From Deltaproteobacteria bacterium (GTDB lineage Bacteria; Myxococcota_A; UBA9160; UBA4427), in the NCBI GenBank assembly GCA_002719955.1, contig PBFW01000037.1, positions 36,781-100,780 of the forward strand: a DNA stretch of 64,000 bases, written 5' to 3'. Below the pieces are notes generated by a model. It was given only the letters and a program-made list of their open reading frames with translations, had not been told where the DNA came from and ran no database searches. The position numbers were made by a program, and so were the translations under genes. Below, piece after piece: positions 1-7,895 of this stretch (position 1 is the stretch's first letter; each line of letters starts with the position of its first letter).

Positions 1-224
1 TGCAGGTGGCGAAGAACGAGACGCTGGTGAGTCTTCTCGGGCATGCGCCGGCCCTGGTCACCTGGGAGATCCTACGCCTCGGGTTCGTCATTCTCCGGGA
101 ACGCGAGCTCTTCGGAGCGTATCGAGAGGCGTGGCATGAATTGCCGGAGGCGTTGAGAAAGCGTCGTCTGATCAGCCAGCGCGTCGCCTCCCTCGTTCGC
201 GATCAATCGGCTCAGCCGGAATAG
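1..224 (+). CDS. C-terminal end of a glycosyltransferase (partial)
   Basis: The reading frame is already open at the left window edge (phase starting at base 3) and stops at 222-224, so only about 73 C-terminal residues are visible. The tail has the hydrophobic stretch HAPALVTWEILRLGFVIL followed by a basic helix with LPEALRKRR. This resembles the membrane-associated tail after the catalytic domain of family 2 glycosyltransferases that act on undecaprenyl- or LPS-linked sugars. No catalytic residues lie inside the window, so the assignment rests on this tail and on gmhA nearby, which also belongs to surface-polysaccharide synthesis. The GTG at 6 is an internal Val codon rather than a start. 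Confidence 0.5.
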   Translation, partial: QVAKNETLVSLLGHAPALVTWEILRLGFVILRERELFGAYREAWHELPEALRKRRLISQRVASLVRDQSAQPE

Positions 225-543
225 TTCTCCGGGAAGAGTTCCCGCTCCACGGCTTCGATGACCGCATGGTGTTTCCGCACCATCGCCGTCCTCGTGATCG
301 TGGGAGCGAAACGCGCGATCGAGGACAATTCGGCGCCGCCGAGGGCATCGATGCGGCGAGTGGTGTCGCGATGCTCCTTCGCGTCACGGCGTTCGATGAT
401 CTCTCGTTCGAGGGGAAGGTCTTCGGCGAGAGATTCTTCGCCTCGGGTTCGTTCTGCTACGGGATATGGAGACTATGACGGGGGATGCCGACACCTGGCG
501 AGCACTTCCCGCCGCGCGATGGTGCCGCGGACTCATCCGGCAT
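212..543 (-). pseudogene. Unrecognised small gene, apparently frameshifted
   Basis: On the minus strand an ATG at 543-541 opens a frame (MPDESAAPSRGG...) that stops at TAG near 459. A neighbouring frame without ATG, open from about 472 to the TGA at 214-212, encodes an acidic/basic helical protein ending VIEAVERELFPENYSG. Together they would give about 110 residues if one base were missing or extra near 470. The gene lies 50 bases downstream of gmhA on the same strand, so the two could be co-transcribed. The tail echoes the end of GmhA (VIESIERRLFPENN). I do not recognise the family. The 3' end overlaps the convergent glycosyltransferase stop by 13 bases. Confidence 0.35.
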
Positions 544-593
544 CGAGCGAGGCTAGACCGAGCCTACGCTTGTTCGGTCGAGTCCGAGCGTGG

Positions 594-1205
594 TTAGACT
601 TCCGGGTCTTCCACGTCGTTGTTTTCCGGAAAGAGCCTCCGCTCGATCGATTCGATGACGGCATGGAGGACCTGGAGGTGGACCTCCTGGATCCGGTCGG
701 AGGTTTGCGCCCGGGGCACGATGATCGGGAGATCGACTTCGGTGGCGAGCTTTCCGCCGCCGCGTCCCAGCAGGCCGACGGTCCGCAGTCCCATCTCGCG
801 CGCGGTTCGCGTAGCGGCGACGACGTTCTCCGACTCGCCGCTCGTGGAGAGTGCCACGAGGAGATCTCCTGTCCGCCCGTGTGCCTCGACCTGGCGCGAG
901 AAGACCTGGTCGTAGCCAAAGTCGTTGGCGATGCACGAGAGCGTCGCCGGGTCTGAGAAGGCCAGCGCCGACAGCGCGCTTCGCTGTCGGCGGAAACATC
1001 CGGAGAGCTCCTCGACGAAATGCATGGCGTCGCTCATGCTGCCGCCGTTTCCGCACGCATAGATTCGTCCACCTCGATCGAGAGTCTCGCTTGCGGTCTC
1101 GGCAAATTTCACGACGGCGCGAAGATTCTCTTCGTCGGCGACGAACGCTTTGAGGGTCGACGCGGCGTCATCGAGTGCGGATCGGAGGATGTCGCGGCTC
1201 TGCAT
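594..1205 (-). CDS. gmhA: Phosphoheptose isomerase (sedoheptulose 7-phosphate isomerase)
   Basis: This 203-residue SIS-domain protein converts sedoheptulose 7-phosphate to glycero-manno-heptose 7-phosphate, the first step of ADP-heptose synthesis for LPS inner core. CGNGGSMSDAMHF (residues 51-63) is the sugar-phosphate loop, and EEL at 65-67 holds the family's catalytic Glu. STSGESENV (120-128) is the second phosphate loop. RIQEVHLQVLH (171-181) includes the conserved His at 181. Length matches GmhA (about 190-200). The frame stays open upstream, but the ATG at 1205 is preferred because it aligns with the family N-terminus. No strong ribosome-binding site precedes it. The cytosolic enzyme fits the neighbouring glycosyltransferase. 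Confidence 0.9.
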   Translation of the reverse strand: MQSRDILRSALDDAASTLKAFVADEENLRAVVKFAETASETLDRGGRIYACGNGGSMSDAMHFVEELSGCFRRQRSALSALAFSDPATLSCIANDFGYDQVFSRQVEAHGRTGDLLVALSTSGESENVVAATRTAREMGLRTVGLLGRGGGKLATEVDLPIIVPRAQTSDRIQEVHLQVLHAVIESIERRLFPENNDVEDPEV

Positions 1206-1478
1206 GGCCGGAGTGTCGGCGGCCGTCCTTGTTTTGACAAGCGGCTCGGGGTTTTCTCTCCGGAGCCGGCTGGGGCTCACGCGAATGGGGGTTCCGCCGG
1301 GCAGAGGGCGGGCTGCGTCGAGGGGCGTGTCCTCCCCCACGCCGCAATCTTTACGTCGATCGGGATCGCTTGCGTTTTTCGATGGAATTTCCCAATGTTC
1401 CGGCGATGCGGCGAGCGAGTCCTTTGATCGATTGCGTGGTAGGACACGCGGTGGAAACGCGTCCGGGGAATTCCTTCC

Positions 1479-1592
1479 ATGCTAGTGACCTTGAAGCCGA
1501 CGGAGATCGCGAATGTGCTCGAGGTCTGCACCGGCGTGATCGAAGACGGTCGTGGCTTCATCCGAGTCGTATTCGAAGGAGATGAGAGGTGA
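1479..1592 (+). CDS. Small ORF, 37 residues, unknown
   Basis: ATG at 1479 opens a 37-codon frame (MLVTLKPTEIANVLEV..., ending VVFEGDER) with G/C-rich third positions typical of coding sequence here. It is too short for most gene callers. The next ORF starts inside its last codons (ATG 1582, stop TGA 1590-1592). The two may be a translationally coupled pair, or one roughly 90-residue protein broken by a one-base shift near 1585. I recognise no family. The pair converges on amtB across a strong hairpin. Confidence 0.35.
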   Translation: MLVTLKPTEIANVLEVCTGVIEDGRGFIRVVFEGDER

Positions 1593-1749
1593 GGCGGACT
1601 TCGACGCGGTCTTTCTCCAGGATGACTCCGCAAGTCTCGCCGAGGCCGCGCCGGAACTCAACGCGATCCTGGCATCGCTTCCGGAGCCGACCGAAACAGA
1701 GAGCTTCGAGGTGCCGCAATCGCTCATCGACACGCTCGCCGTAGGGTGA
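1582..1749 (+). CDS. Small ORF, 55 residues, unknown acidic protein
   Basis: The frame runs from ATG 1582 to TGA 1747-1749, encoding an acidic, Leu/Ala-rich peptide (MRGEADFDAVFLQDD..., ending SLIDTLAVG). It overlaps the end of the preceding 37-codon frame by 11 bases. A purine-rich GAAGGAG directly abuts the ATG, too close for a normal ribosome-binding site, which slightly favours the fused or frameshifted reading. No membrane segment or Cys is present. It looks like a small regulatory or adaptor protein, but no function can be assigned from the sequence alone. Confidence 0.35.
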   Translation: MRGEADFDAVFLQDDSASLAEAAPELNAILASLPEPTETESFEVPQSLIDTLAVG

Positions 1750-1792
1750 GCGGCTTCGCACCCGATCCCATCGGTGGGGGGCGGATCTTCGA

Positions 1793-1846
1793 GCGATCCC
1801 GGAGTCGGGGAACGGGGTCGAAGCCCGTCCCCCGGCTCCGGATCGC
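1793..1846. terminator. Large hairpin between convergent genes
   Basis: The arms GCGATCCCGGAGTCGGGG (1793-1810) and CCCCGGCTCCGGATCGC (about 1830-1846) pair over some 17 bp with one bulge and one G-T pair. An inner ACGGG/CCCGT stem caps the structure. It sits between the end of the small ORF (1749) and the end of amtB (1859), where a bidirectional terminator is expected. There is no clear T-tract. Confidence 0.6.
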
Positions 1847-1858
1847 CGAGCGTCCTGG

Positions 1859-3157
1859 CTAGGACGGGGAACCGTAGGCCGTCTCCGAGTGCTCGGCGAC
1901 GTCGAGGCCTTCGTGCTCGGCTTCGTCGGAGACCCGTAGGCTGCCCATGACCGACTTCATCACGAAGAGGATCACCCAAGTTGCGGCGCAGGCGAAGACC
2001 GCGGTGATCGCGATGCTGGCAATCTGCGTGACGATCTGGTCGCCGTAGCTACCGCCATCGAGGGCCGCCTCGGTGATGAAGAGGCCGGTGGCAAGAGCCC
2101 CCCAGGCGCCGCCGACGCCATGAACGCCAAAGACGTCGAGGGAGTCGTCGTATCCGAGTGCGGGCTTGAGAAGCGTGACGGCGATGTAGCAGATGACAGC
2201 AGCGCCGGCGCCGATGGCGATCGAGCCGAGGGGGCTCACGAAAGCACAGGCCGGTGTGATCGCGACGAGACCGGAGACGATTCCGGTCGCGGCACCCAGG
2301 ATGGTCGGTTTGCCGCGGTGCGCCCATTCGATGATCACCCACACGAGAAGGCACGTGGCTGCTGCGGTCTGCGTCGTCAGAAACGCGAGGCCGGCGGTTC
2401 CGTCGGCGGCGAGCTCGCTGCCGGCGTTGAATCCGAACCATCCGACCCAGAGCAGGGCCGCGCCGATCACCGTGAGTGGAAGGCTGTTGGGCGCCATCGG
2501 ATCCTTGCCATAGCCCCTGCGCGGTCCGAGGACGATGGCGGCGACGAGCGCCGAGAAGCCGCTCGACATATGTACGACGAGGCCGCCGGCAAAGTCGAGC
2601 GCACCCATTTCGCTGATAAATCCCCCTCCCCAGACCATGTGGGCCAGCGGGATATAGACGACGAGCACCCAGATGGTGATGAAGATCGCGTAGGCGCTGA
2701 ATCGCATGCGTTCCGCGAACGCGCCTAGCATGAGTGCGGGTGTGATGATCGCAAACATGCCCTGAAACATCACGAATACGTAAGTGGGGATGCTGCCCGA
2801 CACACTCTCCGGGGTGATGCCCGTGAGTCCGATCATCGAGAGGTCGCCGATGAAGGCGTTGCCCTCACCGAAGGTCAGGCTGTAGCCCACGAGGACCCAC
2901 AATACGCCGATGGCCCCCGCCGAGAACATGCACTGCATGAGAATCGACAAGAGGTTCTTCGTGCGGACGAGGCCGCCGTAGAAGAGGGCGAGTCCGGGCA
3001 GCGCCATCATCAGCACGAGGAGCGTGGACGTCAGCATCCACGCCGTGTCGCCGGTATTCAGAACATCTTCCGCGCGCGCGGCGCCGGCCGCGAGCGAGAA
3101 GGCGAGCGCGACAAACGTGTTCGCCACGAATCGAGACGCCTTGAGCCTAATGGGCAT
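1859..3157 (-). CDS. amtB: Ammonium transporter (Amt/MEP/Rh family)
   Basis: This 432-residue inner-membrane channel conducts ammonium/ammonia. Residues 1-29 are a cleavable-looking signal peptide (AAGAARA before EDVLNTGD), followed by about 11 membrane helices. Diagnostic elements are the periplasmic gate region FVMFQGMFAIITPALM (Phe131 area), HMVWGGGF (173-180), and the twin pore histidines at His196 (VVHMSSG) and His346 (GVHGVGG). The ATG at 3157 follows AAGGAG at 9 bases, while the frame's longer upstream extension is low-complexity and not conserved. Length equals that of typical AmtB. A P-II gene (glnK/glnB) usually lies beside amtB, but none is visible on either side. Confidence 0.95.
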   Translation of the reverse strand: MPIRLKASRFVANTFVALAFSLAAGAARAEDVLNTGDTAWMLTSTLLVLMMALPGLALFYGGLVRTKNLLSILMQCMFSAGAIGVLWVLVGYSLTFGEGNAFIGDLSMIGLTGITPESVSGSIPTYVFVMFQGMFAIITPALMLGAFAERMRFSAYAIFITIWVLVVYIPLAHMVWGGGFISEMGALDFAGGLVVHMSSGFSALVAAIVLGPRRGYGKDPMAPNSLPLTVIGAALLWVGWFGFNAGSELAADGTAGLAFLTTQTAAATCLLVWVIIEWAHRGKPTILGAATGIVSGLVAITPACAFVSPLGSIAIGAGAAVICYIAVTLLKPALGYDDSLDVFGVHGVGGAWGALATGLFITEAALDGGSYGDQIVTQIASIAITAVFACAATWVILFVMKSVMGSLRVSDEAEHEGLDVAEHSETAYGSPS

Positions 3158-3704
3158 TGGGTTGGTTCTCCTTGCTTCGAAAGCATTTTCAGGGCTTCGT
3201 GTTGCTGGCCGCTGGGCATACCTGATTTCTGCGGTCGGGTGGGGCCCGTCGCGAGCCAGTGGGGTCTGATGGGTGATAAGCAAGAAGTGCGCCGAACGTG
3301 GCGCGCGTGAGAGTGGAATGAGACAGGCGCGGTCGCACACCGAGGTGGGCCAGCCTGCGCGCTGCCCGATTCAGGGCAGGGGGTGACCAGGGAATGGGCA
3401 GCCCGCCGCTCGAGCTCTCCGACGGTCCTCGAACGCTTTCGTCGTGATGCGCGGGCGCATGAGAATCAGCCATCGACGAAGGTCGAGGTCTCCGATGTTC
3501 CTTGTGCCATCGCAATGAGGGGGCTCTGAGGATCTTGCGCAGCCGTATCGAACCCAGAACCCATGCCGAGTGTCAATAAATGGGATAACTGCACATTTAC
3601 ATGCGATAGAATACGGCCTGGAGTTCCGCCCTCGAGTGGATCCCCCCTTTGGTTTCCCAATCCGGTCCACGCCCCGCGACCGTGTCGGCGAGGGTGCACG
3701 CGCG
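3158..3704. other. Divergent intergenic region between amtB and the YceI gene
   Basis: About 550 bases separate the divergent amtB and yceI-like genes. Open frames here lack recognisable motifs and look like chance frames. On the minus strand TTGACA (complement of 3571-3576) is a perfect -35 hexamer, but the only -10-like sequence at suitable spacing (TTCGAT, 18 bases away) is poor. No sigma-54 site (TGGCAC-N5-TTGCA) was found, which would have suited a nitrogen-regulated amtB. Nothing else stands out. Confidence 0.4.
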
Positions 3705-4289
3705 GTGAGTCGGGTGCGGCTTCGCGTCCTTTTCGAGGCCGCCGCCTGGGCGCTTGCGGCCATGCCGACGATGGCGGCCACCTACGAGATCCAATCGCAG
3801 AAATCGCGGGTCCGTTTCGAAATCCGATACAGCGAATTCGTGAGGCCGGTGCGGGGGCGTTTTGCGCATCTCTCTGGTGAGATCGAATATGATGCGACGA
3901 AGCCCGCCGCAACTGCGGCAGAGGTCGTGATCGATGTGTCGAGTGTCGACACGGATAACGGCTACCGGGGCGGGCACCTTTGTACGAGCTTCTTCGAAGC
4001 GGGCCGCTTCCCCGAGATTCGTTTTCGCCTGAGACGGTTCCTTCCCGAGGAGGGGAAGGCGATCGTGACATGCCTATCGGATCGATCGGACCGTGCTGGC
4101 CAGAGGCCTCGCGCCCTATCGGGTCGAGATCGAACTCCAGGCCGCCATGATTCCCGTCAACCTGATCGCACAGATCATGGACGTGGGCTTCGACTCCCAG
4201 ATGAGCGCGGCCGAGGGGCGTGGCGCGTGCTCGATGGTCATCAGATCTTGTGGTCCCGCTCGATTGAGTTGGATGAGGCCGGGCGGTGA
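3705..4289 (+). pseudogene. YceI-family periplasmic protein, frame-damaged
   Basis: YceI proteins are secreted lipocalin-like barrels that bind isoprenoids. From the GTG at 3705 there is a signal peptide (ending near AMPTMAATYEI) and a clear YceI N-terminal half: SRVRFEIRY, then VVIDVSSVDT and the TSFFEAGRFPEIRF block. After about 4070 this frame becomes Arg/Asp-rich nonsense. The expected continuation (APYRVEIELQAAM..., DVGFDSQMSAAEGRG) appears in the +1 frame around 4110-4220, and the original frame seems to resume with LWSRSIELDEAGR before TGA 4287-4289. The implied lesions are two compensating frameshifts, with the usual strand containing the THPVTL-type motif shortened. The stop overlaps the next start (TGATG), suggesting a former operon. 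Confidence 0.55.
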
Positions 4290-5529
4290 TGGAGCTCATC
4301 CGGATTCGGCAGCTGCTGGTTCTCGTTGCCATCACCAGTGGTGTCGCGTTGATCTCGGAGTCGCCAAATGTCGCTCGCGCTGCCGACGCCGACCCAGAAG
4401 CCCGGCTGGGGCTGCCGGAGGAGCCTATTCCGCTCGCCGAATTGCCGGAGTGCCCCCGGCCGTTGATCGAGTGGGGCGAGGGTCATCTCGAACCGAGCCA
4501 GATTTCCAAGGGGTGGACCCTGCCGACGGGTGCGGTCTGGCCGCCACCGTTTCTGTTGTGGGGAAGCGCGCGGAGCGCGTTCCAGGCCGAGACCGGCAAG
4601 GAACTCGATCAGGCCCAGTGGGTCAACGAGTTCGAGCGCTTCGGACAGCTCGCGCTCACTTCGACCGAGCGCTTCGTGGTGAGCCCCGAGCCCTTCCAGG
4701 GCGGGAACGAATTCTCGGGCTACCGATTTGGGCTCGACGACGCCGAGAGCGAGTTCGCGAGCGGATTCGATTTCACCCCGGTTACCCTTTTCTTCGAAGG
4801 AGCTTTCGGTGAGCTCTTTCCGCGGCTCGATCGGAGCGACGGTCGGCCCCTCGATCTCGGATTCATGGTGGGTCGTGTCCCGATCCTCTTTCAGTACGGG
4901 TTCCTGATCGACGATCGGATGACCGCCTTCGGACTCGTCCAGAACTCGATTCCGGTCGTGGGCACCTCGAATCTTCGCATCTCCCTGATCACCGCATGGG
5001 ATGGCGTTCATCGGGGCGACAAGTCACGCGGTGGCGACAGCCTCCTGGTCGGGCTCTTCAGTGAGCTCGATCGCGCGCAAGCGACCTGGGCGGTCGATGC
5101 CGTCTATGTGGACGGCGATCATGATTCGGATGGTCTCTTCGGCGGGGTGAGCGCGATTCGCCGGATCAGGGGGCGATGGAACTTGTCGTCTCGGCTGCTC
5201 GGTTCCTATGGGCTCGGCGATGGACTCGTGACCGAAGTCGAGGGCGGACTCCTCGGGGTGATGGGGTTCTCGTTCGCGCCACAGGGAACCCTTGATGTCG
5301 CCTACGTGAATTTGATCGCCGCCGCCGGCCCACACTACAGGCCGGCGGCGCGGTCCGCGGATGAGGGCGGTCCGCTCGGTCCCGTCGAGATCCTTTTCGA
5401 GGCCCCCGGACTCGGCTCGAGCGGGCTTTGGGGCGGCGCTTCGTGCTGCGTTTCGATGCGGTTGGTGGAATTGAGCGGGGAGGGGGCGGCTTGGCGGGAG
5501 GGCGGAGTGAGATCATCATCAAGTTCTAG
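4289..5529 (+). pseudogene. Exported outer-membrane-type protein with displaced C-terminus
   Basis: From ATG 4289 a signal peptide (RQLLVLVAITSGVALI, cleavage near VARA) leads into a roughly 370-residue protein with alternating hydrophobic/aromatic strands and many Gly/Asp turns, as in outer-membrane barrels (LGFMVGRVPILFQYGFLIDD, VEGGLLGVMGFSF). The frame continues to 5551, but its last 45 residues are Ser/Arg-rich and unnatural. In another frame, VLRFDAVGGIER...GRSEIIIKF stops at TAG 5527-5529 and ends in Phe, the barrel-assembly signature. A frameshift, probably with loss of several strands, therefore lies near 5400-5445. The substrate is unknown. It follows the YceI gene directly. Confidence 0.5.
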
Positions 5530-5667
5530 GGCGCATCGGCGCCTGCTATGACCTTCGGACGTCGGTTTCTTCGGGTCGTGGCGTACGGGGAGTCGTCGAG
5601 AACGTCGATTCTCTCCTCCGGAGCCCGCCCGGTGGGGCTGCGCAAAGGTACTGGAAAGGAGGGCTCG

Positions 5668-6606
5668 ATGGCTGAGTTGACCGATCAGAAGATTCTCTTG
5701 ACGGGAGCGACCGGCCAGCTCGCCTATTCGATTGGTCGCAGTCTCGCAGGTAGAAACCGGGTTCATGCGATCGCCCGCTTCAGCGCGGAGGGGAGTCAGA
5801 GGCGGCTCGAAGCGGCCGGACTCGAATGTCGCAAATTCGACTACGTCAGCGACGATCTCGCTCGACTGGACGACGACTACGACTACGTCCTCCATCTCGC
5901 GACCACGCAGATTCCGGGAGATTTGGACTTCGAGCGTGCACTGGAGGTGAATGCGGTCGCGACCGGCCGCCTGATGGCACGTTTTCCCGAGGTCAAGGCG
6001 TTCTTCTTCAGCTCGACTTGTTCGGTCTACGAACCCAGGGGCCAGACCCCCCTGAAGGAGACGGATCCCCTGGGCGATGCGATGCGAGGCCACTGCCCCA
6101 CCTACTCGATTTCGAAGGTTGCAGCGGAAACGGTCATCAAGTTCGTGTCCGGTCAATTCGACATTCCCGCGGTCATCGCGCGAATGAATGTCGGGTACGG
6201 ACCCGGGGGTGGACTCCCGGTGATGCATCTGGAGTCGATCAAGAGGGGTGAGCCGATCTACCTCCATGGCGCCCGCCCCAACCTCTTCAGCCCGGTGCAT
6301 GAAGAGGATTATTTTCGGCAGCTCGTCGGCATGTTAGGCGAGGCGAGCACACCACCGCTCCTGATCAACTGGTGCGGCAGTCAACTCGTGAGCGCCGAGG
6401 AATGGTGCGAATACATGGCTGAGTTGCTGGGGAAGAAAGTCGATTTCGTGTACAGCGACGCGTTCTTCCCGTGTACGCCCTGTGACACGACGCGGCTCCA
6501 CGAAACGATCGGCGAGACCGTGGTGGATTGGCGTGAGGGAATGAGGAGATTGGTCGAGGGGGGGGCGACGGACCCACGCCAGGGACCGGGCAGCCGCGAC
6601 GAGTGA
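5668..6606 (+). CDS. NAD(P)-dependent epimerase/dehydratase (extended SDR)
   Basis: This 312-residue cytosolic Rossmann enzyme of the nucleotide-sugar epimerase/NmrA-like extended SDR type has LTGATGQLAYSIG (11-23) as the NAD(P)-binding glycine motif. FFFSSTCSVYE (112-122) carries the catalytic Ser/Thr, and YSISK (146-150) is the YxxxK pair. INWCGSQ and TPCDTTRLHETIG near the C-terminus match substrate-loop positions in UDP-glucose 4-epimerase-like proteins. ATG 5668 is preceded by AAGGAGG at good spacing, so the earlier frame opening at 5548 is not used. The substrate cannot be read from sequence. The gene is monocistronic, between the broken barrel gene and tRNA-Phe. Confidence 0.8.
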   Translation: MAELTDQKILLTGATGQLAYSIGRSLAGRNRVHAIARFSAEGSQRRLEAAGLECRKFDYVSDDLARLDDDYDYVLHLATTQIPGDLDFERALEVNAVATGRLMARFPEVKAFFFSSTCSVYEPRGQTPLKETDPLGDAMRGHCPTYSISKVAAETVIKFVSGQFDIPAVIARMNVGYGPGGGLPVMHLESIKRGEPIYLHGARPNLFSPVHEEDYFRQLVGMLGEASTPPLLINWCGSQLVSAEEWCEYMAELLGKKVDFVYSDAFFPCTPCDTTRLHETIGETVVDWREGMRRLVEGGATDPRQGPGSRDE

Positions 6607-6709
6607 GCGCGTCCGGATAGGGGGCGGAACTCGACCGATGCTCGAAACAAGATCGGCAACACGCGGGGTTGAGGCACGCGCGGCGAGGGGAATTCGGCGA
6701 AAATCAGGA

Positions 6710-6785
6710 TGGTGGCCCAGGGCGGGCTCGAACCGCCGACACCTCAATTTTCAGTCGAGTGCTCTACCAACTGAGCTACCGGGCC
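6710..6785 (-). tRNA. tRNA-Phe(GAA), CCA encoded
   Basis: The minus strand folds into a full cloverleaf. The acceptor stem is GGCCCGG/CTGGGCC (one G-T pair), the D-arm is GCTC...GAGC, and the anticodon stem is CTCGA/TTGAG with the loop CTGAAAA giving anticodon GAA. The T-arm is GGCGG-TTCGAGC-CCGCC. Discriminator A is followed by an encoded CCA at 6712-6710. Length is 76 nt with no intron. It is a single gene with no neighbouring tRNA and no evident integration scar. Confidence 0.97.
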
Positions 6786-6962
6786 ACCGAGGGAGCCGAA
6801 GAGTACCGGACAGCCGGCCCCCGTCTATACCTTCGGCGTGAGAAGGTCCTGAGAGGAGGGCGGAAAAGCGTCCGAAGGTCGGGCGTCTCCCACGGGGGGC
6901 CGCGGCCCGCTCGATGCGGTGATTCCGCTTCGAACGCGGTGGGCGGCGGCGGGGCGGGTTGG

Positions 6963-7895
6963 CTACCGACCCAGGGCTTCGAGGCGCTCCCCGTCGTCAT
7001 TCGCGCTCGGCCCGGTGCGCTCGCTCGCCGGCTTCATTCTGAGGTCGGCGAGGTCGGCGGATGTGACTCGTGCGTGGGAGTCGCTCTGTGCATCGAGCGC
7101 CAACGCGAGCTTGACCGCCAGGACCTGACCGACCGTACGGACCTTCGTCATCACGACATTTTCGATCGGGCGATCCTTGGGGCCCCATCGACCCGTTCGA
7201 TCAATGGCCGTTTGCGTGATGTCATCGACGAGGGCGATGCCCGAAAGGACGCGCCCGATGGGCGTGTAGTGGCCATCGAGACCTCGGTTGTCCGCCTGCA
7301 TGATGAAGAACTGGGTGCTGGTCGAGTCGCGGCGCCCCTTATTGCCCATGCCGACGACGCCTCGGACGAAGGGCGACTGGCCGAATTCGTCATGCAGGGT
7401 GCGTCCGGGTGCGCCCTTGCCATCGTTGGTGGGGTCGCGGTCGCGAGAGTTGGGATCGCCGCCCTGGATCATGAAGCCAGGGATGACCCGGTGGAAGGTC
7501 GTTCCGTCGTAGAAGCCCTCGTTCGCGAGTTCGATCACGTTCACGACGGTCGCGGGGGCGAGTTCAGGCATGAGCTCGATGAGGATCGTACCCTTCGAGT
7601 CCGGGGATTCGACGCTGATTTCGAGGACCGGATGGCTCGGGTCGTCGGGCCAGCTGTACGCCGCGTGAGAAGCGGGTTCGATTGCGGGCGTGTTCGTTGC
7701 GCTCGATGGGGAATCGGTCCCGGTTTCGATCTCATGACACGCGACCGTGCAGAGCAGTACCGCCGTGCTAGCGAGCAGGCCGCTCGAAAGCCCAGCGCGC
7801 TTCGATCCCAGCCTCGGATCCTCGGAGCCTCGCCGAAGCGCGGCAGGATGTCCGGAGCGAAGGGGTCGGGTCGGGTGTGATAGCTTGCCGCGCAT
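6963..7895 (-). CDS. Cyclophilin-type peptidyl-prolyl isomerase, predicted lipoprotein
   Basis: Cyclophilins catalyse cis/trans isomerisation of X-Pro bonds. The core (about residues 90-260) includes FHRVIPGFMIQGGDP (134-148) with the catalytic Arg136 and Gln144, VGMGNKGRRDSTSTQFFIMQ and the GxxxxxDxI segment (GIALVDDI). A hydrophobic stretch ending in TVAC (Cys53) looks like a lipobox, so the protein is probably anchored in the envelope. The ATG at 7895 leaves a long 52-residue leader, and no later ATG precedes the lipobox, so the true start may be a non-ATG codon. The start overlaps the divergent ggt start by two bases. A 40-residue Arg/Ser-rich tail follows the core. Confidence 0.85.
   Translation of the reverse strand: MRGKLSHPTRPLRSGHPAALRRGSEDPRLGSKRAGLSSGLLASTAVLLCTVACHEIETGTDSPSSATNTPAIEPASHAAYSWPDDPSHPVLEISVESPDSKGTILIELMPELAPATVVNVIELANEGFYDGTTFHRVIPGFMIQGGDPNSRDRDPTNDGKGAPGRTLHDEFGQSPFVRGVVGMGNKGRRDSTSTQFFIMQADNRGLDGHYTPIGRVLSGIALVDDITQTAIDRTGRWGPKDRPIENVVMTKVRTVGQVLAVKLALALDAQSDSHARVTSADLADLRMKPASERTGPSANDDGERLEALGR

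Noticed and set aside
3466..4335. A 289-codon minus-strand frame over the YceI gene
   Set aside because: Ser/Arg/His-rich composition with no motif; the plus strand shows clear YceI features over the same DNA.
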